Shown here: positions 18,334 through 27,421 of the stretch, in pieces
Layout: each line of letters opens with the position of its first letter
Numbering within the stretch: position 1 is the stretch's first letter
Source of the DNA: Salibaculum sp031581025
Lineage (GTDB): Bacteria; Pseudomonadota; Alphaproteobacteria; Rhodobacterales; Rhodobacteraceae
Length of the DNA: 64,000 bases
Assembly (NCBI RefSeq): GCF_031581025.1
Contig: NZ_JAVLCA010000011.1
Reading direction: 5' to 3' (one strand)
Position numbers and translations under genes: made by a program
Notes under the pieces: model-generated
What the model was told of the DNA's origin: nothing
Databases searched by the model: none
What the model saw: only the letters and a program-made list of their open reading frames with translations

Positions 18334-20535
18334 TCAGTAGAAGGACTGTGGGTCGATATCCAAGGCCAGGCGCAGATCGCCCCTGAGCGCGAACTGACCG
18401 ACCCATTGTGCGAGCGCCTGTTGCAACGGCACGCCCTTGTCGGCCTTGACCAGCAGGCGCACCCGGTGCCGGCCCCGGATGCGCGCGATGGGCGCGGGCG
18501 CGGGCCCGAAGACCTGTGCCCCGATCCGGCGTAGCGGGGCATCGTTGCGCGCCATTTCCGTGCCCAGGTCAAAGACCGCCTGCGCTTCGGTGCCCGACAG
18601 GATGATCCCCGCCATGCGCCCATAGGGCGGCACACCCGCTGCCTCGCGTTCCGCCGCTTCGGCGGCCCAAAAGGCCTCTTCATCGCCGCCAAGGATCGCG
18701 CGGATCACCGGATGGTCCGGCTGGAAGGTCTGAAGCAGCGCCGTGCCGGGCGTCGACGCCCGGCCCGCCCGGCCTGCGACCTGGCGCAACAGCTGGAACG
18801 TCCGCTCCGCCGCCCGCAGGTCGGAGCCCTGCAAGCCGAGGTCGGCATCTATGACCCCGACGAGCGTCAGGTTCGGAAAATTGTGCCCCTTGGCCACCAG
18901 CTGCGTGCCGATGATGATATCCGCCTCGCCCGCGGCGATCCCCTCGATCGCCTCTTTCAGCGCCCGGGCCGAGCCATACAGATCGGACGACAGGACAGCG
19001 GTGCGCGCCTCGGGCCAAAGCGCGCGGGCCTCTTCCTCCAGTCGCTCGACGCCCGGGCCGACAGGCGCGAGCCGGTCCTCGGCCCCGCAGCTTGGACAGG
19101 CAGCCGGCATCGGCCTGGTTTCGCCGCACTGGTGGCACATCAGCCGTTTCAGGAAGCGATGCTCCACCATGGTCGCGTCGCAGTCGTCGCAGCCGATCTG
19201 GTGGCCGCAGGCCCGGCAGATCGTCACCGGGGCATAGCCTCGCCGGTTGAGGAACAGCAGCGCCTGTTCCCCCTGCGCGATCCGCCGGTCCACCGCTTGC
19301 TTCAAGCTGGGCGAGACCCACTTGCCGCCCGGCAGCTCTTCCAGCCGCATGTCGATCGCCGCCATCCCGGGCATCACCGCCTCGCCGAAGCGGTCGGCCA
19401 GGTCTAGCCGCGCGTATTTCCCCGCCTGCGCATTGGCCCAGCTTTCCAGCGAGGGCGTGGCCGAGGCCAGCACCACCTGCCCCCCGGTCAGCGAAGCCCG
19501 CAGCACGGCCATGTCGCGCGCGTTGTAAAGCACCCCGTCCTCCTGCTTGTAGGAGGTGTCGTGTTCCTCATCCACGACGATCAGGCCAAGATCGCGGTAG
19601 GGCAGGAACAGCGCCGAGCGTGCGCCCACGACCACCTGACAGCCGCCCTGCCCGACCATCTTCCAGCAGCGCCGCCGCTCGGTCATGGTCACGCCGGAAT
19701 GCCACTCGCCGGGCTTCACACCAAAGCGTGCCTCGATCCGGGTCAGGAACTGCTCGGTCAGGGCGATCTCGGGCAGCAGGACAAGCGCCTGCCGCCCCGC
19801 GCGCAGGGTCTCGGCCACCGCCTCGAGGTAGACCTCGGTCTTGCCCGAACCGGTCACGCCCTTGAGCAGCGTCGTGCCATAGCGCTGCGCCTTGATGGCC
19901 GCGCGCAGCGCCTGCGCCGCCCCTGCCTGCGCCTCGGTCAGGGTCTTGCCGCCGTGATCCGGGTCCAACCGGGGATAGGGCGTATCGCGCGGCGCGTCCT
20001 CCTCGCGGACCGCACCCTGCTTGACCAGACCCTTGACCACCGATCCCGAGACCCCCGCCATCTCGGCCAGTTCGCCCAGGGTAAAGGATAGCCCGCCATG
20101 GTCACGCAGCACCCCCAGCACCCTGTCGCGCGCGGCGGTCATGCGATCAGGTTTGGCATCGCCGAGCCGGAACACCTTGCGCATGGAGGGCGCATCGCCC
20201 AACCCCGGCGCCCGGGTGGCCAGCCGCAGCATCGCCGGCATGGGCGTCAGGGTGTAGCCCGCCGCCCGTTCGAGAAAGTCACGCATGTCCGGCGTCATGG
20301 GCGCAAGGTCCAGCACTCGGATCACCGAGCGGATCTTGGCCCGGTCATAGTTGCCCCGGCCCGGCCCCCAGACCACACCCAGCACCTTGCGCGGGCCCAG
20401 CGGGACCTCGACGAAGGCGCCCAGCCAGCAGCCGCCCTCGGGCGCGGCATAATCCAGCACCCGGTCCAGCGGCTGGGTGGTCAGCACGCCGACCAGGGCG
20501 CCTTCGTCGTAGAAGTCAGGTGCCGCCGAAGTCAT
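18334..20535 (-). CDS. priA: Primosomal protein N' (replication restart helicase PriA)
   Basis: 733 aa superfamily 2 helicase that reloads the replisome at stalled forks. N-terminal DNA-binding domain with VLDYAAPEG and FVEVPLGPRKVLGVVWG, Walker A LLKGVTGSGKTEVYLEAV, DEEH box IVVDEEHDTSYKQ, and a zinc-binding cysteine cluster (CRACGHQIGCDDCD, then CHQCGETRPMPAACPSCG) inserted in the helicase domain, typical of PriA. Divergent from the transaldolase-like gene with 92 bases between starts. Confidence 0.97.
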   Translation of the reverse strand: MTSAAPDFYDEGALVGVLTTQPLDRVLDYAAPEGGCWLGAFVEVPLGPRKVLGVVWGPGRGNYDRAKIRSVIRVLDLAPMTPDMRDFLERAAGYTLTPMPAMLRLATRAPGLGDAPSMRKVFRLGDAKPDRMTAARDRVLGVLRDHGGLSFTLGELAEMAGVSGSVVKGLVKQGAVREEDAPRDTPYPRLDPDHGGKTLTEAQAGAAQALRAAIKAQRYGTTLLKGVTGSGKTEVYLEAVAETLRAGRQALVLLPEIALTEQFLTRIEARFGVKPGEWHSGVTMTERRRCWKMVGQGGCQVVVGARSALFLPYRDLGLIVVDEEHDTSYKQEDGVLYNARDMAVLRASLTGGQVVLASATPSLESWANAQAGKYARLDLADRFGEAVMPGMAAIDMRLEELPGGKWVSPSLKQAVDRRIAQGEQALLFLNRRGYAPVTICRACGHQIGCDDCDATMVEHRFLKRLMCHQCGETRPMPAACPSCGAEDRLAPVGPGVERLEEEARALWPEARTAVLSSDLYGSARALKEAIEGIAAGEADIIIGTQLVAKGHNFPNLTLVGVIDADLGLQGSDLRAAERTFQLLRQVAGRAGRASTPGTALLQTFQPDHPVIRAILGGDEEAFWAAEAAEREAAGVPPYGRMAGIILSGTEAQAVFDLGTEMARNDAPLRRIGAQVFGPAPAPIARIRGRHRVRLLVKADKGVPLQQALAQWVGQFALRGDLRLALDIDPQSFY

Positions 20536-20627
20536 GTTAGCGCAACCATCAAGGGGTTTCCGTATTGTCTAATCTGGGGTAAACCCTGCCATGACAACTG
20601 CCAACCCCAAGCACCCGGAGCTCTGAC

Positions 20628-21281
20628 ATGAAGTTCTTTGTCGATACCGCCGACGTCGACGCCATCCGCGACCTGCACGCGCTGGGGATGGTGGACGGCG
20701 TCACCACGAACCCGTCGCTGATCATGAAGTCGGGCCGCGACATCCACGAGGTCACCGCAGAGATCTGCGAGATGGTCGAGGGGCCGGTCAGCGCCGAAGT
20801 CGTCGCCACCGAGGCCGAGGCCATGATAACCGAGGGCCGCAAGCTGGCCGGGATCGCCGACAACATCGCCGTCAAGGTGCCGCTGACATGGGACGGGCTG
20901 AAGGCCTGCAAGACGCTCAGCGACGAAGGCAAGATGGTCAATGTCACGCTCTGCTTCTCGGCCAACCAGGCGCTGCTGGCGGCCAAGGCGGGCGCGACCT
21001 TCATCTCGCCCTTCATCGGGCGGCTGGACGACCTCAACCTCGACGGGCTGGACCTGATCGAGGACATCCGCACCATCTACGACACCTACGGCTTCGACAC
21101 CCAGATCCTGGCCGCCTCGATCCGCTCGGCCAACCACATGAGCGACTGCGCCAAACTGGGCGCCGATGTGGCCACGGCCCCCCCGGCGGTGATCCACAAG
21201 ATGGCCGAGCATATCCTGACCGACAAGGGCCTGGCCGCCTTCCTCGAGGATGCCGCCAAGGCCGGGATCAAGATCGTCTGA
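20628..21281 (+). CDS. tal: Transaldolase-like / fructose-6-phosphate aldolase family protein
   Basis: 217 aa, the length of the short TalC/FSA-type transaldolase class. The start MKFFVDTADVDAIRDLHALG and GVTTNPSLIMKSG are class landmarks. The Schiff-base Lys lies in IAVKVPLTWDGLKAC (about residues 82-96), and ATFISPFIGRLDD is the phosphate-site region. It transfers dihydroxyacetone units between sugar phosphates in the pentose phosphate pathway. ATG follows GGAG at 20616-20619. Confidence 0.93.
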   Translation: MKFFVDTADVDAIRDLHALGMVDGVTTNPSLIMKSGRDIHEVTAEICEMVEGPVSAEVVATEAEAMITEGRKLAGIADNIAVKVPLTWDGLKACKTLSDEGKMVNVTLCFSANQALLAAKAGATFISPFIGRLDDLNLDGLDLIEDIRTIYDTYGFDTQILAASIRSANHMSDCAKLGADVATAPPAVIHKMAEHILTDKGLAAFLEDAAKAGIKIV

Positions 21282-21365
21282 CAGTGCCGTCCGGGGCTGC
21301 ATTTTGTTCTGGCCCGGTGTGATCCCGCTCTGGTAAGCTCTTGCCAAACAAAAAGGATGGGCGTC

Positions 21366-22067
21366 ATGAGCAGCAGCCCCGGCACCACCGTCCGCGATCG
21401 CATTCTGTCAGATCCAGAGACCGTGCTCGAGGATCAGGAGGTCATGCGCGCGCTGATCGCGGCAAACGCAAAGTCCATGGGGTCGAACATCATCGATCTG
21501 CGCGGCATCGCCATGGAGCGGCTTGAGGCACGGCTGGACCGTCTGGAAGACACCCATCGTACCGTGATCGCCGCCGCCTACGACAATCTGGCGGGCACCA
21601 ACCAGATTCATCGGGCGATCCTGCGGATGATGGAGTCCTCCCGCTTTGAGGACTTCCTGACCGATCTGGCAGGCGACGTGGCCGACATCCTGCGCGTGGA
21701 CAGCCTGCGGCTGGTGCTGGAATCCGCCAGCCGCGCCGAAGACCCGGCCGTAAGCCGCGGTCAGGACGTGCTGCGGGTGACCGAGCCGGGCTTCGTGGCC
21801 GACTACATCACGCAGGGCAGAAACCATCCGCCGCGCCAGGTGACCCTGCGCCAGCTGCGCACGGACAACGAGATGCTCTTCGGCGAGAAGGCCGATTTCA
21901 TCCGCTCCGAAGCCTGCCTGCGCCTGGACCTCGGCAGTGGGCGGCTGCCGGGGGTGCTGGTTCTCGGCGCCGAGGACCCCCACCAGTTCACCCCGCAACA
22001 GGGCACCGACCTGCTGGCCTTCTTCACAGGTGTGCTCGAACGGGTCATGCGGCGCTGGCTGGGCTAG
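21366..22067 (+). CDS. DUF484 family protein
   Basis: 233 aa, GAF-like DUF484 protein with no known activity. Conserved features are the N-terminal helices (RILSDPETVLEDQEVMRALI, IDLRGIAMERLEARL) and the C-terminal ALGAEDPHQF-type strand (VLVLGAEDPHQFTPQQGTDL), ending in a helix. An ATG three codons earlier (21357) is possible; the AAAAGGA motif is better spaced from 21366. Three bases upstream of xerC, an association also seen in gammaproteobacteria, suggesting a role connected with chromosome resolution. Confidence 0.85.
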   Translation: MSSSPGTTVRDRILSDPETVLEDQEVMRALIAANAKSMGSNIIDLRGIAMERLEARLDRLEDTHRTVIAAAYDNLAGTNQIHRAILRMMESSRFEDFLTDLAGDVADILRVDSLRLVLESASRAEDPAVSRGQDVLRVTEPGFVADYITQGRNHPPRQVTLRQLRTDNEMLFGEKADFIRSEACLRLDLGSGRLPGVLVLGAEDPHQFTPQQGTDLLAFFTGVLERVMRRWLG

Positions 22068-22070
22068 GCC

Positions 22071-22991
22071 ATGATCGCCCCTGCCCTGTCCGACGCGCTG
22101 GACCGGTGGCTCGACCACCAGCGGGCCCTCGGCGGGGCCGCCGAGAACACCATCGCCGCCTATCGCCGTGACGTCCTGTCGTTTCTCGCCTTCATGGCCC
22201 GGCATCACGGTGCGGCCCAGGGCCTTGCCCCCATTGCAGCCGTGACCGTCTCGGACATGCGCGCCTGGATGGCCCACGAACGCGGGCGCGGCATCGCGGC
22301 GCGGTCGCTGGCACGGGCGCTCTCGGCGGTGAAAGGTTTCTACCGCTGGCTGGCCGAACGCGAGGGCATCGACCCCAGCGCCGTGCTGGCCACCCGTGCC
22401 CCCAAGCCCCGCAGCCGGCTGCCGCGCCCCCTGGCGCCAGAGGCCGCCCGTCAGATGCTCGACCAGGTCGAACTCCAGGCCACCAAACCCTGGGTGGCCG
22501 CCCGCGACGTGGCCGTGGTCACGCTGCTCTACGGCTGCGGCCTGCGCATCTCCGAGGCGCTGGGGCTGACGGGCCGCGACGCGCCACTGGGCCAAAGCCT
22601 GCGCATCCGGGGCAAGGGCGGCAAGGACCGGCTGGTCCCGGCTCTGCCCGCCGCGCGCGACGCGGTCGCGGCCTACACGCACAGCTGTCCGCACAGGCTC
22701 GACGCCGAGGCCCCGCTCTTTCGCGGGCAGCGCGGCGGGCCACTCTCCCCACGCGCGATCCAGAAGGTGACCGAACAGGCGCGACTGCAACTGGGCCTGC
22801 CCGCCACGGCGACGCCCCACGCCCTGCGCCACAGCTTCGCCACGCACCTGCTTTCCGCCGGCGGCGACCTGCGCGCGATCCAGGATCTTCTGGGCCATGC
22901 ATCGCTCTCGACAACCCAGACCTACACCGCGGTGGACACCGCCCGCCTGATGGAGGTCTACGACCGCGCCCACCCGCGGTCGGGCAAATGA
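22071..22991 (+). CDS. xerC: Tyrosine recombinase XerC
   Basis: 306 aa site-specific recombinase that resolves chromosome dimers at dif with XerD. N-terminal SAM-like core-binding domain (residues 5-100), then the catalytic domain with Arg159 (YGCGLRISEALGL), Lys in IRGKGGKDR (180s), His250-x-x-Arg253 (HALRHSFATHLL), His276 (LLGHASLSTTQ) and the nucleophile Tyr285 (TTQTYTAVD). All catalytic residues are present. Follows the DUF484 gene with a 3-base gap. It could be XerD-like, but position beside DUF484 favours XerC. Confidence 0.93.
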   Translation: MIAPALSDALDRWLDHQRALGGAAENTIAAYRRDVLSFLAFMARHHGAAQGLAPIAAVTVSDMRAWMAHERGRGIAARSLARALSAVKGFYRWLAEREGIDPSAVLATRAPKPRSRLPRPLAPEAARQMLDQVELQATKPWVAARDVAVVTLLYGCGLRISEALGLTGRDAPLGQSLRIRGKGGKDRLVPALPAARDAVAAYTHSCPHRLDAEAPLFRGQRGGPLSPRAIQKVTEQARLQLGLPATATPHALRHSFATHLLSAGGDLRAIQDLLGHASLSTTQTYTAVDTARLMEVYDRAHPRSGK

Positions 22992-23023
22992 CCGTTTCTT
23001 CGGGTTTCAAATACCGTGGGGGA

Positions 23024-23113
23024 GTCGGTCGCAGACCGACGGGGGCAAGGCCCCCGACCCGAGGCGGCGTCCCGCCGCCGAGATATCAAGCGTGGCGCAG
23101 CCACACCGCTTGA
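23024..23113. repeat. Cluster of four adjacent triloop hairpins
   Basis: Four short inverted repeats stand side by side, each with a 3-base loop: GTCGGTC-gca-GACCGAC (23024-23040), GGGGGC-aag-GCCCCC (23041-23055), GGCGGCG-tcc-CGCCGCC (23063-23079) and TCAAGCG-TGGC-gca-GCCA-CACCGCTTGA (23086-23113, with a small bulge). They fill most of the gap between the xerC stop and the pcs start. This resembles REP/BIME-type palindromic intergenic elements. No T-run follows. Confidence 0.8.
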
Positions 23114-23162
23114 CAGCCCCCGCCCGCTTGCGCCGCCGGGCCAAATCCGACATCACAGCCGC

Positions 23163-23864
23163 ATGACAGACCACAGCAAGGCCCTCACCGTTCACCTGCT
23201 CACCGGCACCGGCGCCGTCTTTGCCATGCTCGCCATGCTCGAGGCGATCCAGCAGGACTGGGCCCTCATGTTCGTCTGGCTGGTCGTGGCCTTTGCCGTG
23301 GACGGAATCGATGGCCCGCTGGCGCGGCGCTACGACGTCAAGCGCCATGCGCCGCGCTTCGACGGGGTCCTGCTCGACCTGATCATCGACTACCTGACAT
23401 ATGTCTTCATCCCGGCCTATGCGCTCTATGCCAGTGGGCTGATGGACGGCTGGTCGGGCTGGGTGGCGGTGATCGCCATCACCTATGGCTCGGCGCTCTA
23501 TTTCGCCGATACCAGCATGAAGACCACCGACAATTCCTTCCAGGGCTTTCCCGGCTGCTGGAACATGGCCGTTCTGGTGTTCTTCGCGACCGAACCGCAC
23601 TGGGCGACCTGCCTCGGCCTGGTCGCGGCGCTGACCCTCGCCATGTTCCTGCCCGTGAAATTCATCCATCCCGTGCGGACCCGGCGCTGGCGGGTGCTCT
23701 CGCTGCCGGTGGCCGTGGTCTGGACTGCCCTGGCGGGCTTTGCCGCCTGGACCGGGTTCGCCCCCGGCCCCGTGGTGACGGGCGCCCTGGTCGTGACCTC
23801 GCTCTACCTGCTGCTGGCCGGACCGGTTCAGCAAGCGCTCTACGGCATGGACGACAGGGCCTAG
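23163..23864 (+). CDS. pcs: Phosphatidylcholine synthase
   Basis: 233 aa integral membrane CDP-alcohol phosphatidyltransferase that condenses CDP-diacylglycerol with choline. The motif DGIDGPLARRYDVKRHAPRF, continuing with a further Asp-x-x-x-Asp pattern (residues about 40-66), is the catalytic metal site. Several hydrophobic helices follow. The choice of ATG 23163 gives a sensible start (MTDHSKALTVHLLTGTGAVF); the frame is open upstream through the hairpin cluster but without coding character. Stop shares a CTAG with the convergent greA-like gene. PC is typical of alphaproteobacterial membranes. Confidence 0.93.
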   Translation: MTDHSKALTVHLLTGTGAVFAMLAMLEAIQQDWALMFVWLVVAFAVDGIDGPLARRYDVKRHAPRFDGVLLDLIIDYLTYVFIPAYALYASGLMDGWSGWVAVIAITYGSALYFADTSMKTTDNSFQGFPGCWNMAVLVFFATEPHWATCLGLVAALTLAMFLPVKFIHPVRTRRWRVLSLPVAVVWTALAGFAAWTGFAPGPVVTGALVVTSLYLLLAGPVQQALYGMDDRA

Positions 23865-24313
23865 AAAACCTCTTCGATCACCATCTCGACGCCGTTCTGC
23901 GCGAAGCTGTCGCCCGCCTGAAGCCCCGCCATCTTCTTGTAGATCGGGCTTTCCTGCGAAATCCCCATGTAGGTGACGCCGCCGCAGTCGAACTTGCGGG
24001 TCGAGACGGCAACGATGAAATGCCGCCCGCCCAGCGTGACCACCGCGCCGGGGCCGACCTCGGCGCTCGGGCCGGTGTCCAGCGCCTCGAGCGCGTCGAT
24101 CTTGGCTTCATGATCGTGGATCGGATCGTCAAAGCCATGGGCCAGGTCCGCCGCGACGCGGGCCGCAGCCAATTCGTCGCGCTCGTGGGGTTCGTTCTCG
24201 GCGAGGCGGCTGTCCTTGAGAAAGGCCGCGTAGTGATCCCGGGCGGCCCGAAGCTCTTCGGATTCCAGCGCCAGCATGCGGTCGCGCAACTCGGTCTTGC
24301 TGGGATGTGTCAT
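23861..24313 (-). CDS. GreA/GreB-like transcription elongation factor domain protein
   Basis: 150 aa. The first half is a charged, probably coiled-coil helix pair (KTELRDRMLALESEELRAAR), and the second half has the FKBP-like Gre C-terminal pattern (VGPGAVVTLGGRHFIVAVST; then ISQESPIYKKMAGLQAGDSF). It is shorter and more divergent than housekeeping GreA (about 157 aa), so it may be a specialised paralogue that binds the RNA polymerase secondary channel. ATG 24311-24313 follows AAGGAGACAGGCGA. An FnrL-like box lies about 60 bases upstream, suggesting control by oxygen. Confidence 0.75.
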   Translation of the reverse strand: MTHPSKTELRDRMLALESEELRAARDHYAAFLKDSRLAENEPHERDELAAARVAADLAHGFDDPIHDHEAKIDALEALDTGPSAEVGPGAVVTLGGRHFIVAVSTRKFDCGGVTYMGISQESPIYKKMAGLQAGDSFAQNGVEMVIEEVF

Positions 24314-24370
24314 TCGCCTGTCTCCTTCGTTTTGCAGCAAAGACAAGACACAGCCCCGCACCGGCCCGCG

Positions 24371-24384
24371 CTGATCTGGATCAA
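24371..24384 (-). promoter_or_regulatory. Candidate FnrL/FNR binding site
   Basis: Minus-strand TTGATCCAGATCAG matches the Rhodobacteraceae FnrL consensus TTGAT-N4-ATCAA at 9 of 10 defined positions. Its centre is about 64 bases upstream of the GreA-like start codon, a workable distance for an activator site near -40 with a short leader. Confidence 0.6.
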
Positions 24385-24448
24385 TCGGCGGGCAGCGGCT
24401 GTCCCGCGCCACTGCGCGAAACAGCCTGCCCCCGGGCAGGATATGGCC

Positions 24449-27421
24449 TCAGCCCAAGGCCGTGTCGCAGCGCCAGCAGACGCCCGGATGGGTATGGCGG
24501 CCCACATCCGGTAGGATCTTCCAGCAGCGCTGGCACTTCTCGCCTTCGGCCTTCTCGAAGACCACGCCGACGCCCGCGACCTCCGGCAGGCGGAAGGCCT
24601 CGGCAGGCGAGGGATCGGTGGTCACGCGAACGGCCGACGTGATGCAGATATCCTCGAAATTCACGGTATCGAGGATCGCCTTCGCCGCGGCATCGACATG
24701 CACCACCGGCGCGGCCTCCAGCGAGGCGCCGATCACCTTGTCCCGGCGCTGCACTTCCAGCGCGGCGGTCACGGCCCGGCGGACCCGACGCACGGTGGCC
24801 CATTTCCCGGCCAGTTCTTCGTCGCGCCAGTCGCCCGGCGTCTCGGGGAAGTCCACCAGATGGACCGAGCTGCCCGCGCCCGGGAACCGTTCCAGCCAGA
24901 CCTCTTCCATGGTGAACACCAGCACCGGGGCCAGCCAGGTCGTCAGCCGGTGGAACAGGATGTCCAGAACCGTCAGCGCGGCGCGGCGCCGGTCGCTGTC
25001 GCCGTCACAGTAAAGCGCGTCCTTGCGGATGTCGAAATAGAAGGCCGACAGTTCGACCGTGGCGAAGTTGAACAGCGCCTGGAACACGCCCTGGAAATCG
25101 AACCGGGCATAGCCGTCGCGCACCACCGCGTCCAGTTCGGACACCCGATGCAGCACCCAGCGTTCCAGTTCCGGCATCTCGGCGGGATCGACCCGGTCGC
25201 TTTCCTCGAAATGCGCCAGCGCCCCCAGCAGGAACCGCAGGGTATTGCGCAACCGGCGATAGCTGTCGGCCACGCCCTTGAGGATTTCCGGCCCGATCCG
25301 CTGGTCGGCCATGTAATCGGTCTGCGCCACCCAGAGCCGCAGGATATCGGCGCCGTATTGCTTGACCACATCATCGGGCGCGACGACATTGCCCAATGAC
25401 TTGGACATCTTGTTGCCCTTCTCGTCCAGCGTGAAGCCGTGGGTGACCACGTTGCGATAGGGCGCGCGCCCCTTGGTGCCGCAGGCCTGCAGCAGCGAGG
25501 AATGGAACCAGCCGCGGTGCTGGTCGGTGCCTTCCATGTAGACATCGGCGATGCCGTCGGGGGTGCCATCGGCCCGGTCGCGCAGCACGAAGGCGTGGGT
25601 CGAGCCTGAATCGAACCAGACGTCGAGGATGTCGAAGACCTGCTCCCAGTCGTCCGGGTCGTAGTGATCGCCCAGGAAACGCGCCTTGGCGCCGGGCTTG
25701 TACCAAGCGTCGGCGCCCTCGGCCTCGAAGGCCTCGGCGATGCGGGCGTTGACGGTTTCGTCGCGCAGCAGAAAGTCCGGGTCGGTGGGCAGCGCGCCCT
25801 TGCGGGTGAAACAGGTCAGCGGCACACCCCAGGCCCGCTGGCGCGACAGCACCCAGTCGGGCCGGGTCTCCATCATCGCGCGCAGGCGGTTCTGCCCCGA
25901 GGCGGGTGTGAACTTCACCAGCTCGTTGATGGACTTGAGCGCGCGGTCGCGGATCGTCGTGCCGTGGGCGTCCTGTCCGTCGCCCACGGGGCGGTCGATG
26001 GCGGCGAACCACTGCGGCGTGTTGCGGTAGATCACCGGCGCCTTCGACCGCCAGGAATGCGGATAGCTGTGCTTGATCTTGCCGCGCGCCAGAAGGCCGC
26101 CGACCTCTTGCAGCTTGGCGATGATGGCGGCGTTGGCATCGCCCTCCCAGTCGCCCTTCTTTGGCTTGTCGCGCAGGATCTTCTTGCCGCCGAAGAACGG
26201 CAGGTCGGCGCGGAAACTGCCGTCGTCCTTCACGTTGTAGGTGATGACCTGGTCGAGCATCCCCAGTTCGCGGTAAAGCTCGTATTCCTCCATCCCATGG
26301 CTGGGCGCGCAGTGCACGAAACCTGTGCCCTCTTCATCGGTGACGAAATCGGCGGCGCGGAAGTCCCGCCGGTCGTCCCATTCGCCATTCGACCCCTCGG
26401 CCCCGGCCAGCGGGTGCTTGAGGCTCAGGCCCGACAGTTCTTCGGCGGTGACGTCGCGCACCCGTCGCCACATGCCGTCGTCCAGCCGCGCGCGTGCCAT
26501 GACATCGGCCGCCAGATTGTCGGCCAGCAGGTAGCGGTCGCCCGTGTTGGCCCAGCACTCCTCGGGGGTGTCCAGCACCTCGTAGAGGCCGTAGGAGATG
26601 TCCGCGCCATAGACCACGGCCTTGTTTGATGGAATTGTCCACGGAGTTGTCGTCCAGATGACGACATGCGCGCCTAGCAGGTCGCTTCGACTCATCGTCG
26701 ACATCAAAGCGGTCGCGGCTGTGTCATGGGCTTTGCCCGTGCGACTGGCAGACTTAACCTCAAACTTCACCCAAACGGTAAAGCTCTCCTTGTCGTGATA
26801 CTCGACCTCGGCCTCGGCCAGGGCGGTCTTTTCCACCGGCGACCACATCACTGGCTTGGACCCCTGGTAGAGCGTGCCGGTCATCAGGAATGTCATGAAT
26901 TCCTCGGCGATCACGCGTTCGGCGTGGAAATCCATCGTCAGGTAGGGATCGGCCCAGTTACCGGTGATGCCCAGCCGCTTGAACTCGTCGCGCTGGGTGT
27001 CGATCCAGCCCTCGGCAAAGCGGCGGCATTCCTGGCGGAAGTCGATGACATCCACCTGGTCCTTGTCCTGGCCCTTTTCACGGTAGCGTTCCTCGATCTT
27101 CCACTCGATGGGCAGGCCGTGGCAATCCCAGCCGGGCACGTAGCGCGCATCGTGGCCCAGCATCTGGTGGCTGCGCACGATGATGTCCTTGATCGTCTTG
27201 TTCAGGCCGTGGCCGATGTGCAGGTGCCCGTTGGCATAGGGTGGGCCGTCATGCAGCACGAACGGGGGCCGGCCCTCTTTCTCGCGCAGGCGGTCGTAGA
27301 TGCCGATGCTATCCCAGCGGGCCAGCCACTCGGGTTCACGCTTGGGCAAACCCGCGCGCATGGGGAAATCTGTTTTCGGCAGGTTCAGCGTATCTTTGTA
27401 GTCGGGCGTATCGGCGCACAT
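24449..27421 (-). CDS. ileS: Isoleucyl-tRNA synthetase
   Basis: 990 aa class I synthetase. HIGH motif (GHLHIGHGLNK, residues 66-75), GWDCHGLPIEWKIE, the CP1 editing domain with VVIWTTTPWTIPSNKA, KMSKS (GNKMSKSLGNVVAPDDV), and the C-terminal zinc-binding Cys set (CQRCWKILPDVGRHTHPG ... CWRC). It charges tRNA-Ile. Residues about 222-247 (SASRTGKAHDTAATALMSTM) look like an extra loop in the editing domain compared with the usual family spacing. No T-box or other leader element is visible upstream. Confidence 0.98.
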   Translation of the reverse strand: MCADTPDYKDTLNLPKTDFPMRAGLPKREPEWLARWDSIGIYDRLREKEGRPPFVLHDGPPYANGHLHIGHGLNKTIKDIIVRSHQMLGHDARYVPGWDCHGLPIEWKIEERYREKGQDKDQVDVIDFRQECRRFAEGWIDTQRDEFKRLGITGNWADPYLTMDFHAERVIAEEFMTFLMTGTLYQGSKPVMWSPVEKTALAEAEVEYHDKESFTVWVKFEVKSASRTGKAHDTAATALMSTMSRSDLLGAHVVIWTTTPWTIPSNKAVVYGADISYGLYEVLDTPEECWANTGDRYLLADNLAADVMARARLDDGMWRRVRDVTAEELSGLSLKHPLAGAEGSNGEWDDRRDFRAADFVTDEEGTGFVHCAPSHGMEEYELYRELGMLDQVITYNVKDDGSFRADLPFFGGKKILRDKPKKGDWEGDANAAIIAKLQEVGGLLARGKIKHSYPHSWRSKAPVIYRNTPQWFAAIDRPVGDGQDAHGTTIRDRALKSINELVKFTPASGQNRLRAMMETRPDWVLSRQRAWGVPLTCFTRKGALPTDPDFLLRDETVNARIAEAFEAEGADAWYKPGAKARFLGDHYDPDDWEQVFDILDVWFDSGSTHAFVLRDRADGTPDGIADVYMEGTDQHRGWFHSSLLQACGTKGRAPYRNVVTHGFTLDEKGNKMSKSLGNVVAPDDVVKQYGADILRLWVAQTDYMADQRIGPEILKGVADSYRRLRNTLRFLLGALAHFEESDRVDPAEMPELERWVLHRVSELDAVVRDGYARFDFQGVFQALFNFATVELSAFYFDIRKDALYCDGDSDRRRAALTVLDILFHRLTTWLAPVLVFTMEEVWLERFPGAGSSVHLVDFPETPGDWRDEELAGKWATVRRVRRAVTAALEVQRRDKVIGASLEAAPVVHVDAAAKAILDTVNFEDICITSAVRVTTDPSPAEAFRLPEVAGVGVVFEKAEGEKCQRCWKILPDVGRHTHPGVCWRCDTALG

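Noticed and set aside
21285..21325. CCGGG/CCCGG pairing after the transaldolase-like gene as a terminator
   Set aside because: Only five pairs around a 17-base loop and no T-run; too weak to list.
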